From VGNY01 sp964549635 (GTDB lineage Bacteria > Chloroflexota > Dehalococcoidia > GIF9 > UBA5629): a stretch of 64,000 nt of DNA. The stretch spans positions 62,001 to 126,000 of the forward strand of contig CAZJVJ010000001.1 in assembly GCA_964549635.1 (NCBI GenBank). Reading direction: 5' to 3'. The notes beneath the pieces were generated by a model. The model searched no databases and had not been told where the DNA came from. It saw only the letters and a program-made list of their open reading frames with translations. Both the position numbers and the translations under genes were made by a program. Below, piece after piece: positions 9,023 to 17,651 of this stretch; the stretch's first letter is position 1, and every line of letters begins with the position of its first letter.

Positions 9023-10246
9023 TCAGCTTCGAGCAAGCAACAACCCAGCGCCTATCAACTTTCTCAGATAATCGATAGCCCAGTCCACAAGCGCCTCGTC
9101 TTTAAGCTCAAGTACAAAGTCCGGCGTCAACCCAACACCATCTATGGGCCTGTTCAGTGGGGTAAGCCAACGATAGGTGGTAATATGTAAAGCTGAACCA
9201 TCGCTTAGTTCTCGAACAGTCTGAACACTGCCTTTGCCGAAAGTTTTGGTGCCGGCCAATTTAGCCCGCCCGTAGTCTTGAAGTGCTCCGGCCACTATCT
9301 CACTACCGCTGGCGCTGCCCTCGTTTACCAGGACAATGAGCGGTAATTGAGTGGCTATACCACCCCGTTTCACCGGCACCTGACTTTCCTTACCCTCATC
9401 ATCCACCACTTTAGCTACCAGACCCATGGCCAAAAACTCGCTCGCCACATCCACGGCCACATTTAGCAAGCCACCAGGATTATTGCGCAAATCTAACACA
9501 ATACCTCTAGCACCCTTTCTAATCGCGCTCTTGAGAGCAGCATTAAGGTCGCCGCCGGTGGACTTCAAAAACTGGGTGATCCTAATATAGGCGATATCAC
9601 CGCGCATCTCAAAGACAACACTCTCCACTTTTATCTCATCCCGGATCACCTCGATCTCCACAGGTTCAGTCTCGTCAGGATGAAGTATTACAAGGGTGAC
9701 TTTGGTACCTTTTGGCCCACGGATTTTCGTGGTTGCTTCAATCAAAGTCATCTTTGTCGTAGGCTCGCCATTTATTTTCAAAATCTTGTCTCCAGCTCTG
9801 ATGCCGGCTCTTTCCGCAGGTGACCCGGCAATCGGAGAAATAATCGTCAGTTGCTTGTCTCTAATGCTTATAACAGCACCGATACCCTCGAACTTGCCTT
9901 CCAAATCGGACATCGCCAATTTATGAGCTTTAGGGTCAACATAAGAGCTATAGGGATCGTCCAGCGCCTCCATCATGCCTTTCACCGCACCCTGACTCAA
10001 CTTTTTTGGATCCAGCTTGCTCTTATCCACATAATCTTCAGAAAGCAGTTTATAAGCCTCGGCCAGAATACCAAACTCAGGAGGCAGCTCAATCCCGCCC
10101 TTACTAGAAAAAGGTACCGGCGCCAGTGGCTGAGGTAAACCAGGCAATGGCACCTCACCAACAGGCTTGCAGCAGATACCGGACACCGGTATTAAAAGTA
10201 GAACAATAGTCAATACTACAAAAGTTGAGACACGTCTTATAGCCAT
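9023..10246 (-). CDS. ctpA: Carboxyl-terminal processing protease (S41 family, PDZ domain)
   Basis: A secreted or membrane-tethered serine protease that trims C termini of envelope proteins. From the chosen ATG it begins with a hydrophobic signal segment (MAIRRVSTFVVLTIVLLL), then an N-terminal helical part, a PDZ domain (around GSPAERAGIRAGDKILKING) and the S41 catalytic domain with serine in NEGSASGSE and lysine in TKTFGKGSVQ. I place the start at 10246 because AGGGGAGG stands just upstream, whereas a longer frame to 10333 adds residues before the signal peptide. It converges with hisB. Confidence 0.93.
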   Translation of the reverse strand: MAIRRVSTFVVLTIVLLLIPVSGICCKPVGEVPLPGLPQPLAPVPFSSKGGIELPPEFGILAEAYKLLSEDYVDKSKLDPKKLSQGAVKGMMEALDDPYSSYVDPKAHKLAMSDLEGKFEGIGAVISIRDKQLTIISPIAGSPAERAGIRAGDKILKINGEPTTKMTLIEATTKIRGPKGTKVTLVILHPDETEPVEIEVIRDEIKVESVVFEMRGDIAYIRITQFLKSTGGDLNAALKSAIRKGARGIVLDLRNNPGGLLNVAVDVASEFLAMGLVAKVVDDEGKESQVPVKRGGIATQLPLIVLVNEGSASGSEIVAGALQDYGRAKLAGTKTFGKGSVQTVRELSDGSALHITTYRWLTPLNRPIDGVGLTPDFVLELKDEALVDWAIDYLRKLIGAGLLLARS

Positions 10247-10310
10247 AGTTGACCTCCCCTTAGGGAAATATGTAGCAGATATTGTAGCAGTTTGCAGAGG
10301 AAATAAAAAT

Positions 10311-10541
10311 TTAACCTTGTTTTCCTTGAGCAACAGCTAGCTTAACCAGCTCAAGTGTCTTATCCAGACTATCGAGTGCCAGAGACAGTCCTAGCTTATT
10401 AAGCTCCTCACGACCCAAGCCTCTAAACAGACGCTGCGCAGCTACCCTGGCCATTTCATCGTAGAGTGCCGGCCACTGTGCACCTCGCCGCTCGATGCAG
10501 AATAAAATAAAATCGCGTAGTTGAGGGTTTAAAAAATGCAT
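10311..10541 (-). CDS. Small helical protein of unknown function (76 aa)
   Basis: I do not recognise the family. The 76-residue product looks soluble and mostly helical, with no signal peptide and no cysteine pair, and contains a central MARVAAQRLFRGLGREE stretch. It lies 64 bases upstream of ctpA on the same strand and may be co-transcribed with it. Support is only the open frame, ATG start and plausible composition. Confidence 0.5.
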   Translation of the reverse strand: MHFLNPQLRDFILFCIERRGAQWPALYDEMARVAAQRLFRGLGREELNKLGLSLALDSLDKTLELVKLAVAQGKQG

Positions 10542-10785
10542 GGCTTCTAAAAGAAAAAACGCCTAAAACCATACAAAGTTTATGGCTGCATCGCAAAATT
10601 AGTCAAGGCCACACACAGCTAATGAGCTTGCCCTTTTCCTCTTGCTCTCGCCTTAAACGGTGCCTAGGTTAAGGCATTGACCCCAGCTGCTCAATTAGGT
10701 GAAGCTAGAATTTTTGCCAAAATCTTCCGCACCGCCAACAGTTAGAAAAACAGACACTTGTACACAAATGTAGTTAGAAGACAAA

Positions 10786-11147
10786 GGGCTAAGTAAATCT
10801 ATAAGCCGAGTTCTGTACCCTGACAGAGTCAGGGCGGTGACCATCCATCTAGCCTTGATGTTACCACCAAGGTCAAGCGACCTACCCGGGGTCAGGGCCG
10901 AGCGTCCCTCTTGCCCCTTATTTGGTCTTGCTCCGGGTGGGGTTTGCCCAGCCAGCCAGTCACCTGGCTGCTGGTGAGCTCTTACCTCACCATTTCACCC
11001 TTATCCCTCTAAAGAAGGACGGTATGTTTCTGTGGCACTTTCCGTAGGGTCACCCCCCCTGGGCGTTACCCAGCACCCTGCTCGGCGGAGCTCGGACTTT
11101 CCTCTCTGATTTTACAAATCAGAGCGGTCACCCGATCTACTTAGCCC
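10786..11147 (-). ncRNA. rnpB: RNase P RNA (bacterial type A)
   Basis: The catalytic RNA that cuts 5' leaders from pre-tRNAs. On the minus strand the conserved blocks appear in order: GAGGAAAGTCCG, GGTAACGCC, GTGCCACAGAAA, the CCCCACCCGGAGCAAG region and the closing ACAGAACTCGGCTTA. The ends were set by a long P1 helix, GGGCTAAGTAGATC (11134-11147) pairing with 10786-10799. Length about 362 nt. Confidence 0.95.
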
Positions 11148-11154
11148 ACTTTCT

Positions 11155-11183
11155 ACTTTACACCGAAAACAAAAAACCGTCAA
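11155..11183 (-). promoter_or_regulatory. rnpB promoter
   Basis: On the minus strand TTGACG (11178-11183), 17 bases, TAAAGT (11155-11160). Transcription would start close to the P1 helix of the RNase P RNA. Confidence 0.7.
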
Positions 11184-11191
11184 ATTTGGAT

Positions 11192-11599
11192 TCATTTCCT
11201 GGCAGACTTTTTCAACGCTGCTTTAGCCAAGGCGTGGGCTTCGGCATTTTCATCATGCCCAATATGAACAATAGATAAATTGGTGAACTTCTTACACAGC
11301 TCAACAGCATCACTATAGAGGGGAAAGAGAAAAAGGTTCCGTACCTTGTAGCTGCCGACCAATTGTTTGGCTACTAGCTCTGAATCCAGAAAGAGCGTCA
11401 CCGAAGTTGCTTTCAATCTAGCAGCAGCCTCCAGACCAGCTATGACTGCCTGATATTCCGCCTGATTGTTGGTAGTTTCCCCAATGTACCTCGCAATCTT
11501 GACCAATTCTCTTTTCTGCTCATCTCTGATAATAACTCCTATAGCGGCTGGGCCAGGATTACCCCAAGAAGCTCCATCAGCATAAATTTTTAAGTGCAT
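11192..11599 (-). CDS. RNase HI-like protein with altered fourth catalytic position
   Basis: A compact 135-residue RNase H-fold protein, expected to cut RNA in RNA-DNA hybrids. It has DGASWGNPGP (first aspartate, about residue 8), NNQAEY (glutamate) and FLDSELV (third carboxylate). The C-terminal motif reads HIGHDENAEAHALA, where E. coli RNase HI has HxGHPENxxxDELA, so the fourth aspartate is a histidine, while the histidine equivalent to E. coli H124 is kept. It could still be active with three carboxylates. The window also carries an intact rnhB. Stops just before the rnpB promoter. Confidence 0.85.
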   Translation of the reverse strand: MHLKIYADGASWGNPGPAAIGVIIRDEQKRELVKIARYIGETTNNQAEYQAVIAGLEAAARLKATSVTLFLDSELVAKQLVGSYKVRNLFLFPLYSDAVELCKKFTNLSIVHIGHDENAEAHALAKAALKKSARK

Positions 11600-11698
11600 A
11601 TCTTATCAATTATAACGATTTCGATGGTCGAGGTACGGCATTTTAAACTAAATCCTACCGAGGCCAAGAGCTGACCACTGCAGTCCTAGTTACACCCG

Positions 11699-12394
11699 CT
11701 AGCCCAGATAGAGTATCCTGCCGCAACTACTGCACTGTGCTAAAGCCCCAGCCCTAGCCCGTTGCAACTCACTTATCGATATAGTGAGGTGACATCCCTG
11801 ACATCTTCCCTGTTCTACCTTGACCACCCCTTGCCCCCGCCTCAACCTCACCCCCTCATAAAGCTCAAGCGCTTGTCGTGTAAGCTCAGCAGTCAACACC
11901 TGCCTTTTCTTGTTCAGTTCATCGAGCTCGCTTTTGACTTCAGCCTGTCTTTGAGCCAGAGCCTCCTGCTCCCGTTGCCATTCAACCTCCAACTGCCTGA
12001 CTCGTACTCTATCTGAATTTAGACTTTCCTGCGCAGTTTCTATCTCTGTCATTAAGTCCAGCAGGTCGTCTTCCATCTGCCTGAGCTTATTCTTAAAAGC
12101 CTCCAACTCCTTCTCAAAGCCAACCAGCTCTTTAGGGTTCTTTATCTTGCCTCCATATAGTTTGTCATTTATCTGTGCGATGTTGCTCCGCAGCTCTTCA
12201 ATTTCCCACTCAACCTCCCGCTGCCGCTTCTCTGCTTCAGCCAGATGCTTCTCCCTGCCAAGAAGCTCGGCCCTGGCTCTGAGCAGGACTTCGCTCTCTC
12301 CAAGTTGGCGGCTGATCTCATCCAAACTTTCCTGTGCCTTCTTAATCTGCAAATCCACCTGCTGCAAATCATAGAGCTTCTTTGCCAGGTTCAT
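11699..12394 (-). CDS. Coiled-coil protein with C-terminal C4 zinc ribbon (COG1579 type)
   Basis: A 231-residue protein with a long antiparallel coiled coil (about residues 1-175, heptad-rich, with the family stretch YGGKIKNPKEL) followed by a zinc ribbon with two CxxC pairs (CQGCH and CSSC). The family is widespread in bacteria and proposed to bind nucleic acid or ribosomal partners, but no activity is firmly set. It lies about 100 bases upstream of the RNase H-like gene on the same strand. Confidence 0.88.
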   Translation of the reverse strand: MNLAKKLYDLQQVDLQIKKAQESLDEISRQLGESEVLLRARAELLGREKHLAEAEKRQREVEWEIEELRSNIAQINDKLYGGKIKNPKELVGFEKELEAFKNKLRQMEDDLLDLMTEIETAQESLNSDRVRVRQLEVEWQREQEALAQRQAEVKSELDELNKKRQVLTAELTRQALELYEGVRLRRGQGVVKVEQGRCQGCHLTISISELQRARAGALAQCSSCGRILYLG

Positions 12395-12557
12395 ATCAGG
12401 CCTATTCTACGAGAGTGACCTACAACCTGTCAAAATCATACGGTTTAACAGGGCAACCCGATTTTCTAGTCACCGCCATAATCTATGAAAATTCCTTCCG
12501 GCAGCACTGCTTTGGCACTTCACTTCATCCAGATAGCACACTGAGCATCCTCAAATA

Positions 12558-12587
12558 TTAGCCCCAGTTACGATAGTTTGCTATAAT
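12558..12587 (+). promoter_or_regulatory. Possible promoter of the 12.6-18.7 kb operon
   Basis: TATAAT (12582-12587) preceded at 18 bases by a weak TTAGCC (12558-12563). It lies 20 bases before the small gene at 12608. Confidence 0.4.
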
Positions 12588-12607
12588 TTTACCAAGGGGG
12601 TGAAAAC

Positions 12608-12796
12608 ATGTGGCACCGAAGGCATTTCTGGCACATGCGTTTCGGCTTCCGTCCCTGTGGCTTCTTCTTCTACGGACCAGGACCCTTCCCCAGCCGTGAT
12701 GAATACTTAGAAATGCTGGAGGAATACAAAAAAGAGCTGGAGCGGGAGCTGAAGGACATAGAAAGGGAAATTGAGGAGCTAAAAAAGACAGGTTAG
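12608..12796 (+). CDS. Small aromatic/His-rich protein with charged helical tail (62 aa)
   Basis: An unrecognised 62-residue protein in two parts. The first 27 residues are rich in Trp, His, Phe and Arg with GPGP. The rest is a strongly charged helix or coiled coil of Glu and Lys (EEYKKELERELKDIEREIEE). A clear AAGGGGGTG ribosome-binding site stands before the ATG, and the gene heads the pdxS operon. Similar small proteins with aromatic heads and coiled-coil tails are common near ferredoxin or metal proteins, but no function can be assigned. Confidence 0.6.
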   Translation: MWHRRHFWHMRFGFRPCGFFFYGPGPFPSRDEYLEMLEEYKKELERELKDIEREIEELKKTG

Positions 12797-12867
12797 CTAC
12801 ATTTGCTATAGAACTCCAAAGCGGTGTAAAATATAACCCAAAATGCTTTTTACATAAACGGTAAGAA

Positions 12868-13749
12868 ATGGATAAGGGCACTTGGAAAGTTAAATCAGGG
12901 TTAGCCCAGATGCTAAAGGGAGGTGTGATCATGGATGTGGTCACACCAGAGCAGGCCAAAATCGCTGAAGATGCTGGAGCCTGTGCTGTTATGGCTCTGG
13001 AACGGGTACCTGCAGATATCAGAGCTGCCGGCGGTGTGGCACGCATGGCTGACCCAACGATAATTATCGCCATAATGGAGGCGGTTAGTATACCGGTAAT
13101 GGCTAAATGCCGCATCGGCCATTTCGTCGAGGCCCAGGTGCTAGAGGCACTGGGGGTTGATTTCATAGACGAATCAGAGGTACTGACCCCGGCCGACGAA
13201 AGCCACCATATATGGAAGCATGATTTCAAGGTTCCCTTTGTCTGTGGCTGTCGCGACCTAGGTGAAGCTTTACGTCGAATTGCTGAAGGTGCCGCCATGA
13301 TTCGCACTAAAGGCGAAGCAGGTACCGGCAATATTGTTGAAGCCGTCAGGCACATGCGTGCAGTGCAAGATGGTATCCGAAAGATCCAGGCTATGCCCAT
13401 CGATGAGCTAACCACTGAAGCCAAAAACCTCGGGGCCCCTCTTGAACTGGTGCTAGAAATCCATAGGACGGGTAAACTGCCGGTAGTCAACTTCGCTGCT
13501 GGTGGCATAGCTACACCGGCGGATGCCGCACTGATGATGCAACTGGGCGCTGACGGTGTTTTCGTCGGCTCCGGCATTTTTAAGTCCAGTAACCCAGCAG
13601 CGAGGGCCAAAGCCATTGTCAAAGCCACTACACACTACCAAGACCCAGCGATCATTGCTGAGGTCTCCAAAGCCCTGGGAGAACCTATGCCAGGGCTGGA
13701 CATAAGGACCATCCCTCCAGAAAGATTATTGGCCACTAGAGGCTGGTAG
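12868..13749 (+). CDS. pdxS: Pyridoxal 5'-phosphate synthase, synthase subunit
   Basis: PdxS forms PLP from ribose 5-phosphate, glyceraldehyde 3-phosphate and ammonia delivered by PdxT. The 293-residue (beta/alpha)8 protein shows the family stretches GGVIMDVVTPEQAKIAE, ALERVPADIRAAGG, DESEVLTPAD, the lysine of RTKGEAGTGN and the phosphate site FAAGGIATPADAAL. It ends one base before pdxT, as is usual for this pair. Confidence 0.97.
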   Translation: MDKGTWKVKSGLAQMLKGGVIMDVVTPEQAKIAEDAGACAVMALERVPADIRAAGGVARMADPTIIIAIMEAVSIPVMAKCRIGHFVEAQVLEALGVDFIDESEVLTPADESHHIWKHDFKVPFVCGCRDLGEALRRIAEGAAMIRTKGEAGTGNIVEAVRHMRAVQDGIRKIQAMPIDELTTEAKNLGAPLELVLEIHRTGKLPVVNFAAGGIATPADAALMMQLGADGVFVGSGIFKSSNPAARAKAIVKATTHYQDPAIIAEVSKALGEPMPGLDIRTIPPERLLATRGW

Positions 13750-13750
13750 A

Positions 13751-14338
13751 GTGAAAATCGGTGTACTGGCTCTGCAAGGAGCTGTAGCTGAGCATATTGC
13801 AATGTTTTCCGCCCTTGATGAAAAAGCTGTCCCTATCCGTTTGCCTTCAGAACTAAGAGACATAGAGGCACTGGTTATCCCCGGCGGTGAGAGTACTACT
13901 ATAAGCAAATTGCTTTTAGAATACGACCTTATGTCGCCAATACGCCAGCTAGCTGAAAAAGGATTCCCAATGCTAGGCACCTGCGCTGGCCTGGTTCTAC
14001 TGGCCAAGAAAGTGCCTAACCTAGACCTTGAGCCCATCGGAGTCATGGATATTGAGGTAAAGCGTAACGCTTACGGCAGGCAGGTAGACAGTTTCGAGAC
14101 TGACTTAAGCATTCCAGTCTTGGGCGATGACCCCTTTCGTGGCATATTTATACGAGCCCCGATAATCGAAAAGATTAACTCAAAGGTGGAAATATTATGT
14201 CAACTCCATGGACAGCCTGTGGCCGTTAAACAAGGCAGGCTTCTTGCCTGTGCGTTCCATCCTGAGCTGACCGATGACTTGAGATTCCACAGATACTTCC
14301 TCGACCTGATAAAAGGAGACAATGTTTGCAAAAGGTAA
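13751..14338 (+). CDS. pdxT: Pyridoxal 5'-phosphate synthase, glutaminase subunit
   Basis: A class I glutamine amidotransferase that feeds ammonia to PdxS. In 195 residues it has IPGGESTT, the nucleophile cysteine in GTCAGLVLLAK (about residue 78) and the His/Glu pair in FHPELTDD. The start is GTG, one base after the pdxS stop. The 3' end overlaps the next gene by 13 bases. Confidence 0.96.
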   Translation: MKIGVLALQGAVAEHIAMFSALDEKAVPIRLPSELRDIEALVIPGGESTTISKLLLEYDLMSPIRQLAEKGFPMLGTCAGLVLLAKKVPNLDLEPIGVMDIEVKRNAYGRQVDSFETDLSIPVLGDDPFRGIFIRAPIIEKINSKVEILCQLHGQPVAVKQGRLLACAFHPELTDDLRFHRYFLDLIKGDNVCKR

Positions 14339-15822
14339 TCACTGACGAATTAGATGCCCTGCTAGATGTCCTGCCACCTCATATCCGCCAGGCGCTTATT
14401 GAGCAATCTGACAACAACGAACTACTGGAAATAGTCCTTGACCTCGGGCGTCCACCTGAGGCCCGTTACCCTAAAAAAGAAATAATTCTCAGTGACAGAG
14501 AAGTCACCGAGGCGGATATAGACTATGTGGTCTCCCGAATTGGCAAGTTCAGCGGTGACAACCGCGCCGGCATCGAACGCACGTTGCACCGCATCTCAGC
14601 TATACGCAACCGCGAAGGACGTATAGTTGGCTTGACCTGTCGAGTAGGTAGAGCGGTCTTCGGTACCGTAAAAATCATCCAGGACCTGGTGGAATCTGGT
14701 AAAAGCGTACTGCTTCTGGGCCGACCCGGTATCGGCAAGACAACCATGCTTCGGGAGGTAGCTCGTGTCCTGGCTGATGATTTCAAAAAACGAGTCATTG
14801 TGGTTGATACCTCCAATGAAATTGCTGGCGATGGCGATATAGCTCATCCCGGTATAGGACATGCACGACGTATGCAAGTCCCGACACCCAGCATGCAACA
14901 CGCAGTGATGATTGAAGCGGTTGAAAACCATATGCCAGAGGTAATTATCATTGATGAAATAGGCACCAGTCTCGAAGCTGAAGCGGCTCGAACCATCGCT
15001 GAACGCGGTGTTCAGCTAATAGGCACCGCACACGGCAATACCCTGGATAATCTGATGATGAATCCCACACTCTCTGACCTCGTCGGTGGCATTCAAACGG
15101 TGACCCTTGGTGATGACGAGGCACGACGCAGACATACACAGAAATCAATCCTGGAGCGCAAGGCACCCCCCACCTTCGATATAGTTGTCGAAATTCACGA
15201 ACGGAACAGGGTAATTGTTCACCCTGACGTAGGTCAGGCAGTCGATGCCATCCTGCACCGCAGGCCTCAGGAAACAGAAATACGCTGGATAGACCAAAAC
15301 GGAGAGGTAAGGAGAGAAAAAATAACCTCACCACAGGTCCTCGACAAACGAGAAATGGTACCAAGACAGGAAACTCCTCGAATATACCTGTTCGGCATCA
15401 ACCGCGCTAAATTGGAAGAAGCTGCCAAAACAAAAGGAATCACCCTGGACATAACCAACGACATTGTAGAAAGTACCCTCCTCCTTACTACAAAGAACTA
15501 CTATCGCCGAAAACCACAAAAATTGAGAGATGCCGAGTTGTCCGGCATTCCTATCTACGTCGTGAAAAGCAACAACCTTCCCCATTTAAGACAATTCTTG
15601 GAGACCATATTCTCCTCACAAAAGGATATATCCATAAGTCCGGCTATCGAAGAGGCTGAAATGGCCATTATACAGGTAAAGAAAGGCAAGGGGCCAGTGG
15701 AACTGAGCCCCCAAAATGCCTATATTCGCCGTCTGCAGCATCTGCTGGCCGAACGCCATAACCTGACTTCGCATAGCTTGGGCAAGGAGCCACAAAGAAG
15801 AGTAAAAATCTCGAAAGGCTGA
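14326..15822 (+). CDS. AAA ATPase of the SpoIIIAA/Ycf45 type with R3H-like C terminus
   Basis: A 498-residue ATPase with N-terminal helical region, Walker A GRPGIGKTT (about residues 132-140), Walker B VIIIDEIGT and TAHGNTLDNL sensor region. The last 35 residues (RRLQHLL, SLGKEPQRRVKI) resemble an R3H single-strand nucleic-acid-binding domain. This set-up matches the cyanobacterial/chloroplast Ycf45 proteins and, in its ATPase core, sporulation protein SpoIIIAA, but nothing here suggests sporulation. The start is TTG, placed by GGAG seven bases upstream inside pdxT. Function is unknown. Association with RNA or DNA is inferred from the R3H-like end. Confidence 0.85.
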   Translation: MQKVITDELDALLDVLPPHIRQALIEQSDNNELLEIVLDLGRPPEARYPKKEIILSDREVTEADIDYVVSRIGKFSGDNRAGIERTLHRISAIRNREGRIVGLTCRVGRAVFGTVKIIQDLVESGKSVLLLGRPGIGKTTMLREVARVLADDFKKRVIVVDTSNEIAGDGDIAHPGIGHARRMQVPTPSMQHAVMIEAVENHMPEVIIIDEIGTSLEAEAARTIAERGVQLIGTAHGNTLDNLMMNPTLSDLVGGIQTVTLGDDEARRRHTQKSILERKAPPTFDIVVEIHERNRVIVHPDVGQAVDAILHRRPQETEIRWIDQNGEVRREKITSPQVLDKREMVPRQETPRIYLFGINRAKLEEAAKTKGITLDITNDIVESTLLLTTKNYYRRKPQKLRDAELSGIPIYVVKSNNLPHLRQFLETIFSSQKDISISPAIEEAEMAIIQVKKGKGPVELSPQNAYIRRLQHLLAERHNLTSHSLGKEPQRRVKISKG

Positions 15823-15885
15823 AGGAAAATTTATCTCCGATGCCTATCGTGCTCCCGAAGTAAAGAGCGGTGGGACAGCGGACCT

Positions 15886-16530
15886 ATGAGCCTGTTTATT
15901 ACCTTCGAAGGCAGTGAAGGCTGCGGCAAAAGCACTCAGGCTAGAGCTCTGTGGAGGAAAATCACCCGCACAGGCATCCCGGCAGTGCTGACATATGAAC
16001 CAGGAGGTACCAGCCTGGGCAATCAGTTGAGACGTGTGCTCAAAAAGAAATATCAGCAAGAAATCCCACCTCTAGCAGAGTTGTTTCTGTTCGCTGCCTG
16101 CCACCTACAACTGGTAGATAAAGTCATCAATCCCAACCTGCAGCAGGGTACGGTGGTCATCTGCGACCGTTTCACCGATTCCACAATAGCTTATCAGGGT
16201 TATGGGCGCGGGCTGGATCTGAAAATTATAAAAGAGGTAAATGACCTAGCTACCCACGGTATAAAGCCACAACTTACTATATTGCTGGACATCGCAACCC
16301 AGAAAGGACTGAGCCGAAAGCAGAGCAAAAAAAGCGACCGATTTGAGGCAGAAGACATTGCCTTCCATAACAGAGTCAGGAATGGCTACCTGAACCTAGC
16401 TGCCATGGAACCAGAGCGCTGGCTTGTCATAGACGGTACATTACCTCGCGCCACAATAGGTAAAATTATCTGGCACCGAGTTAAGCAATTGTTTGATAAT
16501 CACCACCTGCCATTGCCACCAAGACTGTAA
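15886..16530 (+). CDS. tmk: Thymidylate kinase
   Basis: Phosphorylates dTMP to dTDP. The 214 residues have P-loop EGSEGCGKST (8-17), EPGGT, CDRFTDS and a LID region rich in Lys/Arg (SRKQSKKSDRFE). In many bacteria the basic residues lie either in the P-loop or in the LID. Here they are in the LID (type II). It is 63 bases after the ATPase gene on the same strand. Confidence 0.95.
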   Translation: MSLFITFEGSEGCGKSTQARALWRKITRTGIPAVLTYEPGGTSLGNQLRRVLKKKYQQEIPPLAELFLFAACHLQLVDKVINPNLQQGTVVICDRFTDSTIAYQGYGRGLDLKIIKEVNDLATHGIKPQLTILLDIATQKGLSRKQSKKSDRFEAEDIAFHNRVRNGYLNLAAMEPERWLVIDGTLPRATIGKIIWHRVKQLFDNHHLPLPPRL

Positions 16531-16583
16531 TTGATATGCTACCGGGCACACTATAAGGTGGCAAACTCGGATAGGAACAGGAT

Positions 16584-17651
16584 ATGGCCAGGAAAAGAGC
16601 AGCAATAGCCTTAAGCGGCGGCCTTGATTCTTCAACTGCAGCTTTTATACTTCATGAAACTGGCTATGAGGTCATAGGCATAACCATGCGCCTTTGGTCT
16701 GAACAAGAGGCACAGGGCAATAGCCCTCATTATTGCCCTAGGCCGCAGTCCATTCATGATGCCGAGCAGATTTGCCAGATACTTGGCATCCCGTTCCACA
16801 TCATTGACCTGGTGAATGAGTTCAAGCAGCATGTTGTAAATTACTTTTGCCAGGAATACCTCAGAGGCCGCACCCCCAACCCCTGCATCGCATGTAACCA
16901 ATATATAAAATTCGGCCACCTCCTGGACTATGCCCTGTCTCTAGGCGCCAATTACCTGGCCACTGGCCATTATGCCAGAGTCGAATACTACGGCAACACT
17001 TACCACCTTCTTAAAGGTGTCGACAGTGATAAGGACCAGTCATACATGCTGTACACGTTGGGACAGCCAGAGCTCAGCCGTGTGCTTTTCCCGCTGGGCC
17101 GTTATCTAAAGTCCGAAGTTCAAAAAATGGCCAAGCAGAGAGGCTTACCTGTCGCCAGCAAGCCAAGCAGCCAAGACATATGCTTCATCGCCACAGAATA
17201 CGGCAGCTTCTTAAGCCAATACTTGCCCGTAGCACCAGGTGAAATCGTCAACAGCCAAGGCAAGGTGCTGGGTAAACACCGAGGTATAATTTTTTACACC
17301 GTAGGGCAAAGGCGCGGGCTGGGGCTTACTTCCACTGAGCCCCTATACATAACCAGAATAGAGCCGGACAAGAACAGACTTATAGTCGGTACCAAAAAAG
17401 AACTGTACAGCTCCGGGCTTATTGCCACAGCGATCAACTGGGTCTCGGGTAAGCCAGCCACTGAAGCACTTAAGGTAGCCGTCAAAATACGTTACCGATC
17501 ACCGTCAGCTACTGCTACCCTCTATCCAGAACAGGACAAGGTAAGGATAAAATTTGAGCAGCCACAACCGGCTGTAACTCCAGGGCAAGCTGTGGTCTTT
17601 TACCAGGACGACGAAGTTCTAGGCGGTGGCATCATTGAAAGCCAGACGTAA
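16584..17651 (+). CDS. mnmA: tRNA-specific 2-thiouridylase
   Basis: MnmA installs 2-thiouridine at position 34 of Lys, Glu and Gln tRNAs. The 355-residue protein has the PP-loop ALSGGLDSSTA (residues 8-18), a catalytic cysteine in RTPNPCIACN and the second catalytic cysteine in SQDICFIA. The family has SGGVDSS more often than SGGLDSS. The tRNA-Gln(TTG) gene in this window is a natural substrate. It overlaps rnhB by 26 bases. Confidence 0.95.
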   Translation: MARKRAAIALSGGLDSSTAAFILHETGYEVIGITMRLWSEQEAQGNSPHYCPRPQSIHDAEQICQILGIPFHIIDLVNEFKQHVVNYFCQEYLRGRTPNPCIACNQYIKFGHLLDYALSLGANYLATGHYARVEYYGNTYHLLKGVDSDKDQSYMLYTLGQPELSRVLFPLGRYLKSEVQKMAKQRGLPVASKPSSQDICFIATEYGSFLSQYLPVAPGEIVNSQGKVLGKHRGIIFYTVGQRRGLGLTSTEPLYITRIEPDKNRLIVGTKKELYSSGLIATAINWVSGKPATEALKVAVKIRYRSPSATATLYPEQDKVRIKFEQPQPAVTPGQAVVFYQDDEVLGGGIIESQT

